Positions 38,210 through 48,038 of a DNA stretch of 64,000 bases are shown piece after piece (the stretch's first letter is position 1; every line of letters starts with the position of its first letter). Below the pieces are notes generated by a model, which was not told the DNA's origin, made no database searches, and saw only the letters and a program-made list of their open reading frames with translations. Where the stretch lies: the NCBI RefSeq assembly GCF_000721175.1, contig NZ_JOEZ01000024.1, forward strand, positions 114,407 to 178,406, in the 5' to 3' direction. The position numbers and the translations under genes are program-made. Source of the DNA: Streptomyces anulatus (lineage in GTDB: Bacteria; Actinomycetota; Actinomycetes; Streptomycetales; Streptomycetaceae).

Positions 38210-38636
38210 GGAGTGCCCCTGGTTCCTGGTCGTGGCAGCGGACGGGGGGCTGCCCGGCCGGTCGGCCGGGGCCCGGTGTCCGCCGTGTGTCCACTGTCGT
38301 CGGCCAGGAGGGGGCACCGCATCGGGCGAGTTCCGCATCTTCCCGGTGCCGGGCGCCTTAGAGACGGGCCAGGGACGCGCCTACCCCCTGTCCGAGGGGT
38401 GGGCAGGCGCCTTAGATGTATTGACCCGCAGGGTTGTCAACTCTGCTGATGGGTGGCTGGCCGCCGAGTGCGGTGTGGCAGCGGCGGTGCCCTCTGCGGG
38501 GTCGGTCGTCCCGGCGGTCGGGGTGGTCGTGGAAGGGGTCGTCGTCCTGGGGGGCGTGGTGTTCATGGGCCGCACGCCAGAGGGCCCGGATGAGAGCCTT
38601 CTGAGCGACGGGGCCACGACGAGGCGACGCCGGGGC
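38210..38636. other. Gene-poor stretch with a doubtful Thr/Pro peptide ORF
   Basis: About 430 bp between divergent regions. The only candidate gene is on the minus strand at 38381-38566: MNTTPPRTTTPSTTTPTAGT followed by an Ala/Ser-rich tail, 61 residues of low complexity without a clear Shine-Dalgarno. The sequence also has GCGCCTTAGA at two places (38349 and 38412 region). I cannot support a real gene or RNA here. Confidence 0.3.
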
Positions 38637-39194
38637 TCAGCGCCCGCCGCGGGCCCGCCATTCCGGGGCGAGGACGGACCAGACCTCCGAGTCGTGACGT
38701 ACGCCCCGGTAGAGGTAGTTCTGCCGGATCACGCCGTCCCGGGTCATCCCGAGCCGCTTCGCCACCGCGATCGATCGGGTGTTCGCGGCGGAGGCGTCCC
38801 ACTCCACGCGGTGCATGCCGCGCTCGTACACCGCCCAGTCGATGAGGCGCTCGGCGGCGCGGGTGATCAGGCCGCGGCCCTGGGCGGCGGGCTCCAGCCA
38901 GACGCCGATCTCGCAGTTGCCGGATGCCGCGTCGAAGATCCGGAAGAGGACGCCGCCGACGAGGGTGCCGTCCAGCCAGATGCCGTACAGCCGCCCGGTG
39001 TCCGCCGCCTGCTTCTCCGCGTACCGCCTGAGCAGGGCGCGCGCCGAGTCCAGGTCGGTGGCGAAGGAGGCGAACGGGATCCAGGGGTCGACCCCCTCCC
39101 GGGCCCGGTCCATGTGGTCGAGGAACTCCTCGGCCTGCCAGACCTCCAGCGGCCGTAGCTCCGCCTTGTCGTCACCCAGGGATATGGCGAACAT
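38637..39194 (-). CDS. GNAT N-acetyltransferase (RimJ/RimL-like)
   Basis: A 185-aa GNAT with the RimJ/RimL/Ard layout: ELRPLEVWQAEEFLDHMDRAREGVDPWIPFA, CEIGVWLEPAAQGRGLITRAAERLIDWA (acetyl-CoA loop QGRG), MHRVEWDASAANTRSIAVAKRLGMTRDGVIR and DSEVWSVLAPEW. This subgroup acetylates protein N-termini or small amines. The ATG has AAGGAGC upstream and lies inside the 3' end of the MMPL gene (23-nt overlap, different frame), so the two are probably cotranscribed. Confidence 0.9.
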   Translation of the reverse strand: MFAISLGDDKAELRPLEVWQAEEFLDHMDRAREGVDPWIPFASFATDLDSARALLRRYAEKQAADTGRLYGIWLDGTLVGGVLFRIFDAASGNCEIGVWLEPAAQGRGLITRAAERLIDWAVYERGMHRVEWDASAANTRSIAVAKRLGMTRDGVIRQNYLYRGVRHDSEVWSVLAPEWRARGGR

Positions 39195-41427
39195 CGTGCT
39201 CCTTCGCGGCGGGCCGGACCATCACCGGCCCGGCGCCCTCTTCCGAATCGCGTGCCACCGGGATCTTCGCATGGAGCGGTACGCAGTCGGGCGGCTCGAT
39301 GCTGATCCGGGGCAGCCGCCGCTCCAGCCAGCCCGGCAGCCACCAGTTCGCCCCGCCGAGCATGTGCATCAGGGCGGGCACCAGCAGGGTGCGCAGGACG
39401 AAGGCGTCCAGGGCGACGGCGGTGGCCAACGCGATGCCGAACATGGCGATGACCCGGTCGCCGCTGAGCACGAAGGCGAGGAAGACGGAGATCATGATCA
39501 CGGCGGCGGAGTTTATGACCCGGCCGGTCTCGGCGAGGCCGACCCGGACGGAGCGCCGGTTGTCGCCGGTCTCCAGCCACTCCTCGTACATCCGGCCGAC
39601 CAGGAAGACCTGGTAGTCCATGGAGAGGCCGAAGAGCACCGAGACCATGATCACGGGGAGGAAGGGTTCGATGGGCCCTGCACTGCCGAGGCCGAGCAGT
39701 TCGCTGCCCCAGCCCCACTGGAAGACGGCCACGACGACGCCGAAGGAGGAGGCGACTGCGGCCACGTTCATCACGGCGGCCTTGAGCGGTATGCCGATGG
39801 ACCGGAAGGCCAGGAGCAGCAGCAGGCCGCCGAGCCCGATGACGGCCCCGACGAAGAGCGGCAGCTTGCCGACGATGATCTCGGCGAAGTCGTCGTAGCT
39901 CGCCGTCACCCCGCCGACATGGGCCTCCAGCGAGGTCTTGTCCTGGACCGGCGGCAGCACCTCGCCCCGGATCCGGTCGACCAGTTCGCTGGTGTCCTGC
40001 GACTGCGGGGACGAGTCGGGTACGACGGTGAGGAAGGCGGTGTCACCGGCGCTGTTGTAGGTGACCGGGCTGACCGAGGCGACGCCGTCGGTGGTGCGCA
40101 GCTTCCCGGGCAGGGAGTCCAGCGCCAGCCGGTCGTCGGCGCCGTCGAGCTGGGCGGCGACGGTGAGGGGGCCGTTGACGCCGGGCCCGAAGCCGTCGGC
40201 GAGCAGGTCGTAGGCCTGCCGGGTGGTGGCGCCGGCCGGGTTGTTGCCCTGGTCGGAGGTGCCGAGGTGGAGGCCGAGGGCGGGCAGGGCGAGCACCAGC
40301 ATGACGACGGCCGCGATCCCGCCCAGCAACTTGGGGTGCCGCTCCACGAAGGCCGACCAGCGGGCGGCGAGGCCGGTGGGCAGCTCGGGCCTCGGCCCGT
40401 GTTCGGCGAGCTGCCTGCGTTCGCGGCGGCTGAGAGCCCGCATCCCGATGAGGGAGAGCAGGGCCGGCAGCAGGGTGACCGAGGCCATGACGGTGAGGAC
40501 GACGGTGAGCGAGGCGGCGATGGCGACGCCGTTGAGGAAGCCGAGCCGCAGGATCAGCATGCCGAGCAGGGCGATGCAGACGGTCGCCCCGGCGAAGACG
40601 ACCGCGCGGCCGGTGGTGGTGACCGCGTTCTGCGCCGCTTCGTCGACGGACATGCCGCGCCGCAGTCCTCTGCGGTGCCGGGTGACGATGAACAGGGCGT
40701 AGTCGATGCCGACGCCGAGCCCGATGAGCATGCCCAGCATCGGGGCGAAGTCCGCGACGGTCATGACATGGCCGAGCAGCACGATGCCCGCGTAGGCGGT
40801 GCCCACGGAGACCAGGGCGGTGGCGATGGGCAGCAGGCTGGCGGCGAGCGAGCCGAAGGCGAGGAAGAGCACGACGGCCGCGACGACGACGCCGATGCCC
40901 TCGGCGAGATGGGCGGAGGGCGCTTCGGTGAGGGCGACGGCGGTGCCGCCCAGCTCGACCTGGAGCCCGTCGGCCTCGGCGGCCTTCGCGGTGTCGACGA
41001 GGGCCTGGGCCTGGGAGGCGGGGATCTCGTCGGCGGCGCGGTCGAAGGTGACCGTGGCGTAGGCGGTGTGGCCGTCCTCGCTGATCTGGCCGGGACCGGC
41101 CGTTCCGTAGGGGCCGGTGACCCCACCGACGCCCGGCAGGCTCTCGATTCGGTGGAGCGTCCGGGTCATGGTCTGCTCGACGTCGGCGGCCGTGACCGTG
41201 GAGCCGGTGGTGTGCCAGACGACGGTGTCGGTGTCGCCGCCGAGGTCGGTGAAGCCACGCGAGAGGAGCTCGGTGGCCCGGCCGGATTCCGTGCCGGGGA
41301 CCTCGTAGTCGTTGGAGTACGCCGAACCCGCGAAGCCCGCCGCGGCGGCGGTCCCGCCGAGCGCGGCGAGCCAGATGAGGACGGCGACGAGGCGGTGCCT
41401 GATGCACCAGCGGGCGATGGCAGCCAA
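39172..41427 (-). CDS. MMPL family RND transporter
   Basis: A 751-aa RND-type membrane protein with about 11-12 membrane segments in two halves. Typical MMPL motifs are MLGMLIGLGVGIDYALFIVTRHRRGLRRG in the first half and MVSVLFGLSMDYQVFLVGRMYEEWLETGD in the second, with large extracytoplasmic loops after TM1 and TM7. These proteins export lipids, siderophores or polyketides using proton force. The start is TTG at 41427, with GGGAGC 7 nt upstream. It overlaps the GNAT gene at its end. The cargo is unknown; no TetR or lipid-synthesis gene is adjacent. Confidence 0.93.
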   Translation of the reverse strand: MAAIARWCIRHRLVAVLIWLAALGGTAAAAGFAGSAYSNDYEVPGTESGRATELLSRGFTDLGGDTDTVVWHTTGSTVTAADVEQTMTRTLHRIESLPGVGGVTGPYGTAGPGQISEDGHTAYATVTFDRAADEIPASQAQALVDTAKAAEADGLQVELGGTAVALTEAPSAHLAEGIGVVVAAVVLFLAFGSLAASLLPIATALVSVGTAYAGIVLLGHVMTVADFAPMLGMLIGLGVGIDYALFIVTRHRRGLRRGMSVDEAAQNAVTTTGRAVVFAGATVCIALLGMLILRLGFLNGVAIAASLTVVLTVMASVTLLPALLSLIGMRALSRRERRQLAEHGPRPELPTGLAARWSAFVERHPKLLGGIAAVVMLVLALPALGLHLGTSDQGNNPAGATTRQAYDLLADGFGPGVNGPLTVAAQLDGADDRLALDSLPGKLRTTDGVASVSPVTYNSAGDTAFLTVVPDSSPQSQDTSELVDRIRGEVLPPVQDKTSLEAHVGGVTASYDDFAEIIVGKLPLFVGAVIGLGGLLLLLAFRSIGIPLKAAVMNVAAVASSFGVVVAVFQWGWGSELLGLGSAGPIEPFLPVIMVSVLFGLSMDYQVFLVGRMYEEWLETGDNRRSVRVGLAETGRVINSAAVIMISVFLAFVLSGDRVIAMFGIALATAVALDAFVLRTLLVPALMHMLGGANWWLPGWLERRLPRISIEPPDCVPLHAKIPVARDSEEGAGPVMVRPAAKEHDVRHIPG

Positions 41428-41555
41428 CGTATGAGCTCCCTGCGGGTTCGTGGACCTTTACTCGCAGATAGCGTGATCTGCCCGCAAACGTCTCATGACC
41501 TGAGATCGCCACTCTGCCAGCAGAACGTGATCCTTTGTCCGTTTCGTGGCCATGC

Positions 41556-41603
41556 TCACAGGGCTTGATCTGTTCCCTACAGGGGACGGTTCAAGCCCTG
41601 TGA
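41556..41603 (-). terminator. Strong terminator after phospholipase C gene
   Basis: TCACAGGGCTTGA (41556-41568) and TCAAGCCCTGTGA (41591-41603) pair perfectly, with an inner GTTCCCT/AGGGGAC stem, downstream of the phospholipase stop (minus strand). Between this and the stop, CGACCATCGGATA-like units (41602-41652) repeat about four times imperfectly. Confidence 0.8.
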
Positions 41604-41655
41604 CCATCGGATGCGACCATCGGATACGGCCGTCGGACACGACCGTCGGGCCCGG

Positions 41656-43758
41656 TCAGCCGGAGACGCTGGCGCGGCCGTTCTCGATGTGGCCCATGAG
41701 CCGCCGCCGGAAGCCGTCCTCCCCCTCGGCCGTGACGACGAGGTCGTACCAGCCGTGGGCGTCGGCCGCCGAGTGCACGAGCGACCGGCTGCGGCCGGGC
41801 TTGACCGTGACGCGGCGGGTCCAGTCCCGCACGTCGTCCTCGTCGACGTAGCCGAGCGGCCGCACCAGGAAGGTCAGGGGCCGGTGGCCGGTGTTGCGCA
41901 GGGTGAGGTGCAGGTCGCGGTCGCGGTGGTCGATGCGGGTGGCGACCTCCGCTCCCCCGTCGGCCGGTCCGGCGAACTCGCGCCGGAAGCCGTTCGGCCC
42001 GGTGACCGTGAAGCGGTACGCGTCGCCGCTCAGCGGGACGGTCCAGTGCGCGCTGCCCCGGACGTCCTTGTGCTGCGGGGCCGGGAACTCGCCGGCGTAC
42101 GGGTACAGCGCGAAGTGCGCGGAGGACCGGCCGCTGTTGGCGAGGTCCACCCGCAGGGCGTCACCCGAGCGCCGCGCCCGGGCGTCCGGCTGGTACGGCA
42201 GCGGGCGCGCCGGGCGTGCGCCGGGCTCCTGCTCGGGGAGCTGCTGCACGGCGGGCGGCTTCGGCTGCCAGCGGCCGCTGAGCGGCGGGATCGCCCCGGG
42301 CTGCTCGACGGCGGGCTGCCGCCGGGCCCGGGTGAAGTCGAAGGCGGAGGTGAGGTCGCCGGTGACGCGGCGCCGCCAGTCGCTGATGTTGGGTTCCTTC
42401 ACGCCGGTCCAGCGCTCCAGGAAGCGGATCACGGAGGTGTGGTCGAAGACCTCGGAGCAGACGTAGCCGCCGACCGTCCACGGCGAGACGACCAGCAGCG
42501 GCACCCGGATCCCGAGGCCGGTGGGCCGGCCCTCCCACTGCTCGTCGGTCACCTCGGGGGGCGCGACGGGCGGCGGGACGTGGTCGAAGAAGCCGTCGTT
42601 CTCGTCGTAGTTGATCAGCACGGCGGTGTGCCGCCACACGTCCGGGTTCCTGCCGAGGGCGTCGAGGACCTTGTAGACGATGGTCGCGCTGTGCACCGGC
42701 GAGGACACGCTCGGGTGCTCGGAGTCGATCGCCGAGGGCACCAGGTAGGAGACCGCGGGGAGCGTCCCGGCCGACACGTCCTTGGCGAACTCCTCGGCCA
42801 GGGTCCCGGTCGGAACCCGGCGCAGCCCCCGCTCGAACAGGCTGCGCTCCTGCTCGGTGAGGGTGGCGACGCCCTCCTCCAGCAGCCCGAGGAGCCGCTC
42901 GCGCTCGGCCTCGGACCCGCCGCGGACCTTCGCGTAGAAGGCTTCCATGTAGGTGTGGCCGCCGGTCCTGGCGAGGGCTTTGCGGGCGATCGCCTTGAAG
43001 GTGGCGTAGAACTCGATCTGGTTGTCGGTGAAGTTCTCCCACTCGGTGTACGTGCGCCAGCTGCGCCCGGCCTTCTCCAGCCGCTCGGCGTAGGTGGACC
43101 AGTCGTAGCCGGGGTGGGTCCCCTCGCTGTAGGCGTCGTTGCCGACGGCCCGCTTCCCGTTCGGCTCGAAGCCGGTCTTCCCGCTCCACAGGTGGTTGCG
43201 GTTGGGGCTGGTGGAGGTGTGGATCGAGGAGTGGTAGGCGTCGCAGACGGTGAAGGTGTCGGCCAGCTCGTAGTGGAGCGGGATGTCCCGGCGGTCGTAG
43301 TACGCCATGGTGGCCGCGGTCTTCGCGCTGATCCAGCCGTTCATCCAGCCGCCGCCCCAGGCCTTCGCGCCACCGTTCCAGGAGTGGTCGAGGGCACCGA
43401 TGTACTGGAGGTCCTTCTTCTGCTCCTCGGCCGCCCCGCGCACCGGGAAGGGCAGCACGGCGGAGCCGGCCGCGCCGGGCTGCTCGAAGACCGTCCCGCC
43501 GGTGGGCAGCTCGATGGCGTTACGGTCGCCGAAGCCGCGTACGCCGCGCAGGGTGCCGAAGTAGTGGTCGAAGGAACGGTTCTCCTGCATGAGGATCACC
43601 ACATGCTTGATCGCTCCGAGCCCGCCGGACCCCGCGTGGGCGGGCTGCGCGGCGATGGCGGCCTGGAGCGAGGGCGGCAGGAACGACCCGGCAGCGGCGG
43701 CGCCGAGTGCGCCGCCGCCCAGCGCGAAGAGCCGTCGCCGTGACATGTCCGTGGTCAA
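41656..43758 (-). CDS. Tat-exported phospholipase C (phosphoesterase family)
   Basis: A 700-aa secreted enzyme of the non-haemolytic phospholipase C family. The N terminus MSRRRLFALGGGALGAAAAG is a twin-arginine signal. The catalytic domain shows HVVILMQENRSFDHYFGTLRGVRGF (the Glu-Asn metal site and Thr nucleophile region), TSPNRNHLWSG, INYDENDGFFDHVPPP and LGIRVPLLVVSPWT. Two C-terminal DUF756 domains follow (about residues 500-600 and 610-695). It hydrolyses phosphatidylcholine-type lipids and may serve phosphate supply. TTG 43758 has AGGAGG 5 nt upstream; ATG 43746 is internal. Confidence 0.93.
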   Translation of the reverse strand: MTTDMSRRRLFALGGGALGAAAAGSFLPPSLQAAIAAQPAHAGSGGLGAIKHVVILMQENRSFDHYFGTLRGVRGFGDRNAIELPTGGTVFEQPGAAGSAVLPFPVRGAAEEQKKDLQYIGALDHSWNGGAKAWGGGWMNGWISAKTAATMAYYDRRDIPLHYELADTFTVCDAYHSSIHTSTSPNRNHLWSGKTGFEPNGKRAVGNDAYSEGTHPGYDWSTYAERLEKAGRSWRTYTEWENFTDNQIEFYATFKAIARKALARTGGHTYMEAFYAKVRGGSEAERERLLGLLEEGVATLTEQERSLFERGLRRVPTGTLAEEFAKDVSAGTLPAVSYLVPSAIDSEHPSVSSPVHSATIVYKVLDALGRNPDVWRHTAVLINYDENDGFFDHVPPPVAPPEVTDEQWEGRPTGLGIRVPLLVVSPWTVGGYVCSEVFDHTSVIRFLERWTGVKEPNISDWRRRVTGDLTSAFDFTRARRQPAVEQPGAIPPLSGRWQPKPPAVQQLPEQEPGARPARPLPYQPDARARRSGDALRVDLANSGRSSAHFALYPYAGEFPAPQHKDVRGSAHWTVPLSGDAYRFTVTGPNGFRREFAGPADGGAEVATRIDHRDRDLHLTLRNTGHRPLTFLVRPLGYVDEDDVRDWTRRVTVKPGRSRSLVHSAADAHGWYDLVVTAEGEDGFRRRLMGHIENGRASVSG

Positions 43759-44104
43759 AAGAGCCTCCTGGTTCCGGTGGGTACAGCCCGGAAGCTAGTC
43801 AGCCCAGGTGGCATCGGGAAGGACTGCGTACGGACCGGTGGTGAACGTCCAACAGGCCGGACCGGAAGTCCAACTCCGCGTACCTGCTCGCCCACACCCC
43901 GCCTGCCGGCTCCCTCACACCCCGATGAGGTGCAGCGATGCCCGGAGCGCGAGCGTGGAGTCGAGGAGCGTCGCGGGTACGGCCGCGAGGCCGGGCCGGG
44001 TGAAGTGACCCGGCTCGGGGGCGTGCCCGTGGGCGTGCGTGCCAGGGCGTGGCCGCCCGATCGAAGGCCACCCGACAGGCTCTCAGGCAGCGGTGGTGCA
44101 CGGC
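43759..44104. other. Spacer between phospholipase and gatB
   Basis: About 350 bp with no gene. It should hold the phospholipase promoter (near 43760-43850), GGTCACTTCACCCGG-type short inverted repeats (about 43995-44018) and a partial palindromic element at 44033-44086. Confidence 0.5.
44033..44086. repeat. Partial palindromic element, copy C
   Basis: The 54 bp GCGTGCGTGCCAGGGCGTGG...CACCCGACAGGCTCTCAG nearly duplicate one end of copy E (reverse strand of 56543-56597), including the outer arm CCACCCGACAGGCTCT. The opposite arm is not found within 250 bp, so this is a truncated copy. Confidence 0.75.
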
Positions 44105-44151
44105 TGAAGGGGCGGTGCGCCCGTGGGGAACACGGGTGCACCGCCCCTTCA
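44105..44151 (-). terminator. Terminator after gatB
   Basis: TGAAGGGGCGGTGC (44105-44118) and GCACCGCCCCTTCA (44138-44151) pair perfectly, 18 nt past the gatB stop. Confidence 0.85.
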
Positions 44152-44169
44152 GGGCGTGATCGGCCGGGA

Positions 44170-45678
44170 TCAGCCCTCGACGCCGAGCTTCTCCAGGATC
44201 AGCTCGCGCACGCGTGCCGCGTCCGCCTGGCCGCGGGTGGCCTTCATGACCGCGCCGACGAGCGCGCCCGCCGCCGCGACCTTGCCGCCGCGGATCTTGT
44301 CCGCGATGGCCGCGTTGCCCGCGATGGCCTCGTCCACGGCCGTGGACAGCGCGCCCTCGTCCGAGACGACCTTCAGGCCGCGCTTCTCGACGACGGTGTC
44401 CGGGTCGCCCTCGCCCGCGAGGACACCCTCGATGACCTGGCGGGCCAGCTTGTCGTTGAGGTCGCCCGCGGCGACGAGCGCGGCCACCCGGGCGACCTGC
44501 GCCGGGGTGATCGGCAGCTCGTCCAGGCCGCGGCCGGTCTCGTTGGCGTTACGGGCCAGCTCGCCCATCCACCACTTGCGGGCCTGGTCGGAGGGGGCGC
44601 CCTCCTCGGTGGTGGCGACGATCAGGTCGACCGCGCCCGCGTTGAGGATGGACTGCATGTCGTGCTCGGTGACGCCCCACTCCTCCTTGAGCCGCGCCCG
44701 GCGCAGCCGGGGAAGCTCGGGGAGGCCCTTGCGGAGCTCCTCGACCCACTCGCGGGCCGGCGCCACGGGCACCAGGTCCGGCTCGGGGAAGTAGCGGTAG
44801 TCCTCGGCGTTGTCCTTGATGCGGCCGGCCGTGGTGGAGCCGTCCTCCTCGTGGAAGTGCCGGGTCTCCTGCACGATCGTGCCGCCCGAGGACAGCACCG
44901 CGGCGTGCCGCTGGATCTCGAAGCGCGCGGCCCGCTCGACGGAGCGCAGCGAGTTCACGTTCTTCGTCTCGGAGCGGGTACCGAACTCCTCGCGGCCGTG
45001 CGGGCGCAGCGACAGGTTCACGTCGCAGCGCATCTGGCCCATCTCCATGCGGGCCTCGGAGACCCCGAGAGCCTTGATCAGCTCGCGGAGCTCGGCGACG
45101 TACGCCTTGGCGACCTCGGGGGCGCGGGCGCCCGCTCCCTCGATCGGCTTGGTGACGATCTCGATGAGCGGGATGCCGGCCCGGTTGTAGTCGAGCAGAG
45201 AGTGCGACGCGCCGTGGATACGGCCGGTGGCGCCGCCGACGTGCGTCGACTTGCCGGTGTCCTCCTCCATGTGGGCGCGCTCGATCTGCACCCGGAAGAT
45301 CTCGCCGTCCTCCAGCTGGACGTCCAGATAGCCGTTGAAGGCGATCGGCTCGTCGTACTGGGAGGTCTGGAAGTTCTTCGGCATGTCCGGATAGAAGTAG
45401 TTCTTCCGGGCGAATCGGCACCATTCGGCGATCTCGCAGTTGAGCGCGAGGCCGATCTTGATGGCCGACTCCACGCCGATCTCGTTGACGACCGGCAGCG
45501 CGCCGGGCAGTCCGAGACAGACCGGGCAGGTCTGGGAGTTGGCGTCCTGCTTCAGCTCCGTGGAGCAGCCGCAGAACATCTTGGTCTTGGTGCCGAGTTC
45601 GACATGGACTTCGAGGCCCATGACGGGGTCGTAGGACGCGAGCGCGTCCTCGTACGACACCAGGTCGGTGACAGTCAC
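44170..45678 (-). CDS. gatB: Asp/Glu-tRNA amidotransferase subunit B
   Basis: A 502-aa GatB. With GatA and GatC it converts Glu-tRNA(Gln) and Asp-tRNA(Asn) to the amide forms. The N-terminal cradle shows [21 protein letters not shown] and [17 protein letters not shown] (zinc Cys residues), [23 protein letters not shown], and [12 protein letters not shown]; the tail is a YqeY-like helical domain for tRNA. The start is GTG at 45678. It is the last gene of gatC-gatA-(small ORF)-gatB, followed by a strong terminator. Confidence 0.97.
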   Translation of the reverse strand: MTVTDLVSYEDALASYDPVMGLEVHVELGTKTKMFCGCSTELKQDANSQTCPVCLGLPGALPVVNEIGVESAIKIGLALNCEIAEWCRFARKNYFYPDMPKNFQTSQYDEPIAFNGYLDVQLEDGEIFRVQIERAHMEEDTGKSTHVGGATGRIHGASHSLLDYNRAGIPLIEIVTKPIEGAGARAPEVAKAYVAELRELIKALGVSEARMEMGQMRCDVNLSLRPHGREEFGTRSETKNVNSLRSVERAARFEIQRHAAVLSSGGTIVQETRHFHEEDGSTTAGRIKDNAEDYRYFPEPDLVPVAPAREWVEELRKGLPELPRLRRARLKEEWGVTEHDMQSILNAGAVDLIVATTEEGAPSDQARKWWMGELARNANETGRGLDELPITPAQVARVAALVAAGDLNDKLARQVIEGVLAGEGDPDTVVEKRGLKVVSDEGALSTAVDEAIAGNAAIADKIRGGKVAAAGALVGAVMKATRGQADAARVRELILEKLGVEG

Positions 45679-45694
45679 GGTGAAACTTTCCCTC

Positions 45695-45937
45695 TCAGCC
45701 CAGCAGAACGTCGTCGTCGCCGAGACGCTTCAGTTCGCGATAGAGGATCGCGAGTCCGGTGACGATGGCGGCCGCGGAGACCGCAGCGTCGACGAGCCGC
45801 AGCACGTCGTTGTCCTCGCGCGCGAGCCTCGCCTGCTTGGCGACGGTGATCGCGCCGAACGCGGTACTGCCGAGCGAGATGTACAGCCCGGTCTTGGACT
45901 TCTTGAAGTTACTGGCCTTCTTTGCCATGGCACTCAC
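45695..45937 (-). CDS. 80-aa small membrane-associated protein in the gat operon
   Basis: An 80-aa protein ([50 protein letters not shown]). It has a basic N terminus, one or two hydrophobic helices and an acidic tail. The start GTG at 45937 overlaps the gatA stop by 4 nt (GTGA), and it ends 16 nt before gatB, so it is cotranslated with the amidotransferase genes. I recall a conserved unknown at this position in Streptomyces. A role linked to GatCAB is possible but unproven. Confidence 0.75.
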   Translation of the reverse strand: MSAMAKKASNFKKSKTGLYISLGSTAFGAITVAKQARLAREDNDVLRLVDAAVSAAAIVTGLAILYRELKRLGDDDVLLG

Positions 45938-47436
45938 AGCGACGGAGCCTCCTCAAGCAGCGGGTGCCCCCACTTTTCCACGAAGGCGGCCTCGACGGCC
46001 GCTCCGACCTTGTAGAGCCGGTCGTCCTTCATGGCGGGGGCGATGATCTGCAGTCCGACCGGCAGACCGTCCTCCGGGGCCAGGCCGCAGGGCAGCGACA
46101 TGGCGGAGTTGCCGGCCAGGTTGGTGGGGATGGTGCACAGGTCCGCGAGGTACATCGCCATCGGGTCGTCGGCGCGCTCGCCGATCGGGAAGGCGGTGGT
46201 CGGCGTCGTCGGGGAGACGATCACGTCGACCTGCTCGAAGGCCTTCGCGAAGTCCTGGGTGATGAGGGTGCGGACCTTCTGGGCCGAGCCGTAGTACGCG
46301 TCGTAGTAGCCGGAGCTGAGCGCGTACGTCCCCAGGATGATGCGGCGCTTGACCTCGTCGCCGAAGCCGGCCTCGCGGGTGAGCGCGGTGACGTCCTCGG
46401 CCGACTTCGTGCCGTCGTCGCCGACCCGCAGGCCGTAGCGCATGGCGTCGAAGCGGGCCAGGTTGGAGGAGCACTCGGAGGGCGCGATCAGGTAGTACGC
46501 GGAGAGCGCCAGGTCGAAGGACGGGCAGTCCAGCTCGACGACGGTGGCGCCCAGCGACTTCAGCAGCTCGACCGACTCGTCGAAGCGCTGGAGGACACCG
46601 GCCTGGTAGCCCTCGCCGCGGAACTGCTTGACGACGCCGACGCGCATGCCCTGTACGGAGCCGTTGCGCGCGGCCTCGACGACCGGCGGAACCGGGGCGT
46701 CGATGGACGTCGAGTCCAGCGGGTCGTGCCCGGCGATGGCCTCGTGCAGCAGCGCCGCGTCCAGGACCGTACGGGCGCAGGGCCCACCCTGGTCGAGGGA
46801 GGACGAGAAGGCGACCATGCCGTAGCGGGAGACGCCGCCGTAGGTGGGCTTGACGCCGACGGTGCCGGTGACGGCGGCGGGCTGGCGGATCGAGCCGCCG
46901 GTGTCCGTACCGATGGCGAGCGGGGCCTCGTAGGAGGCGAGGGCGGCGGAGGAGCCGCCACCGGAGCCGCCGGGGATACGGGTGAGGTCCCACGGGTTGC
47001 CGGTGGGGCCGTAGGCGCTGTTCTCGGTGGAGGACCCCATGGCGAACTCGTCCATGTTGGTCTTGCCGAGGATGACGACGTCGGCGGCGCGCAGCTTCTG
47101 CGTGAGCGTCGCGTCGTACGGCGGGACCCAGCCCTCAAGGATCTTGGAACCGACGGTGGTCGGCATGTCCTTGGTGGTGAAGATGTCCTTCAGCGCGAGC
47201 GGGACGCCGGCCAGCGGGCCGAGCTTCTCGCCCGCCTCCCGCTTCGCGTCCACGGCACGGGCCTGGGCGAGCGCGCCCTCGCGGTCGATGTGCAGGAAGG
47301 CGTGGACCTTCTCGTCGACCGCGTCGATCCGGGCCAGGTGGGCCTCGGTGACCTCGACGGCGGTCAGCTCGCCGGAGGCGATCTTTCCGGCGATCTCGGC
47401 CGCGGTGAGCTTGATGATGGCGCTGATGTCCGTCAT
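45934..47436 (-). CDS. gatA: Asp/Glu-tRNA amidotransferase subunit A (amidase)
   Basis: A 500-aa amidase-signature enzyme that releases ammonia from glutamine. The Ser-cisSer-Lys triad is visible: Lys in [17 protein letters not shown], and the serines in [14 protein letters not shown] and [12 protein letters not shown]. The C-terminal part ends [20 protein letters not shown]. The ATG at 47436 has GGGAGGAC 10 nt upstream. It lies 5 nt after gatC and overlaps the small downstream ORF by 4 nt. Confidence 0.97.
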   Translation of the reverse strand: MTDISAIIKLTAAEIAGKIASGELTAVEVTEAHLARIDAVDEKVHAFLHIDREGALAQARAVDAKREAGEKLGPLAGVPLALKDIFTTKDMPTTVGSKILEGWVPPYDATLTQKLRAADVVILGKTNMDEFAMGSSTENSAYGPTGNPWDLTRIPGGSGGGSSAALASYEAPLAIGTDTGGSIRQPAAVTGTVGVKPTYGGVSRYGMVAFSSSLDQGGPCARTVLDAALLHEAIAGHDPLDSTSIDAPVPPVVEAARNGSVQGMRVGVVKQFRGEGYQAGVLQRFDESVELLKSLGATVVELDCPSFDLALSAYYLIAPSECSSNLARFDAMRYGLRVGDDGTKSAEDVTALTREAGFGDEVKRRIILGTYALSSGYYDAYYGSAQKVRTLITQDFAKAFEQVDVIVSPTTPTTAFPIGERADDPMAMYLADLCTIPTNLAGNSAMSLPCGLAPEDGLPVGLQIIAPAMKDDRLYKVGAAVEAAFVEKWGHPLLEEAPSL

Positions 47437-47441
47437 GGCGG

Positions 47442-47738
47442 TTAGTCCTCCCCCAGGATCTGCGGCACCTTGAAACGCTGCTGCTCCTGGGCCGGGGCGC
47501 CGGAGAGCGCCTGCGCGGGGGTGAGCGACGGACGGACCTCGTCCGCGCGCATGACGTTGGTCAGCGGCAGCGGGTGGGAGGTCGGCGGTACGTCTTGGTC
47601 GGCGACCTCGGAGACGCGGGCGACCGCGCCGATGATGTCGTCGAGCTGACCGGCGAAGTGATCGAGCTCTTCGCCCTTCAGCTCCAGACGCGCCAGCCGG
47701 GCGAGGTGGGCGACCTCCTCGCGCGTGATGCCAGGCAT
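47442..47738 (-). CDS. gatC: Asp/Glu-tRNA amidotransferase subunit C
   Basis: A 98-aa GatC starting [20 protein letters not shown], with the conserved proline-rich wrap [17 protein letters not shown] and ending [10 protein letters not shown]. It stabilises the GatA-GatB complex. GAGGATC precedes the ATG at 47738; frames further upstream read into the palindromic element D. It is the first gene of the operon, and the operon promoter must lie in or beside that element. Confidence 0.95.
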   Translation of the reverse strand: MPGITREEVAHLARLARLELKGEELDHFAGQLDDIIGAVARVSEVADQDVPPTSHPLPLTNVMRADEVRPSLTPAQALSGAPAQEQQRFKVPQILGED

Positions 47739-47773
47739 GCAGCGATCCTCAGGGGTTGGTGTGTGGTTGCGGC

Positions 47774-47950
47774 TGGGGTCCGGTGGCACATTTCCACCGT
47801 CCGTCCGAAGGACGGGCCGCGCGGCGTACGGTGCGTGCGATCGCAAGGCGCCGGAGCGCCCTCGTGGCGGAGCCACGTGGGCGTTTCGGCAACGCGGCGA
47901 GCGTGCGTGCCAGGCGTCGCGCGGCAGGTGGAAATGTGCCACCGGCCCCC
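47774..47950. repeat. Palindromic element, copy D (177 bp)
   Basis: Outer arms 47774-47797 and 47927-47950 pair at 23 of 24 positions (core GGTGGCACATTTCCACC). Inside are GGCCGCGCGGCGTACGGTGCGTGCGATCG, a sub-hairpin GGCGCCGGAGCGCC, CGTGGCGGAGCCACG and GCGAGCGTGCGTGCCAGGCGTCGC, the same boxes as in copies A, B and E. It lies 36 bp upstream of gatC and 88 bp from the end of the RmdB-like gene. Confidence 0.8.
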
Positions 47951-48038
47951 AATCCTATGGGGTCACTTGGGGACGGGTGCCCCACCCCGATCGGCCTACG
48001 CCTTTCCGGCGGCGCGGGCCTGCCCGAACGAGTGGCCT

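Noticed and set aside
43759..44104. A complete palindromic element before gatB
   Set aside because: Only one arm and one internal box are present; the matching arm is absent, so it is listed as partial.
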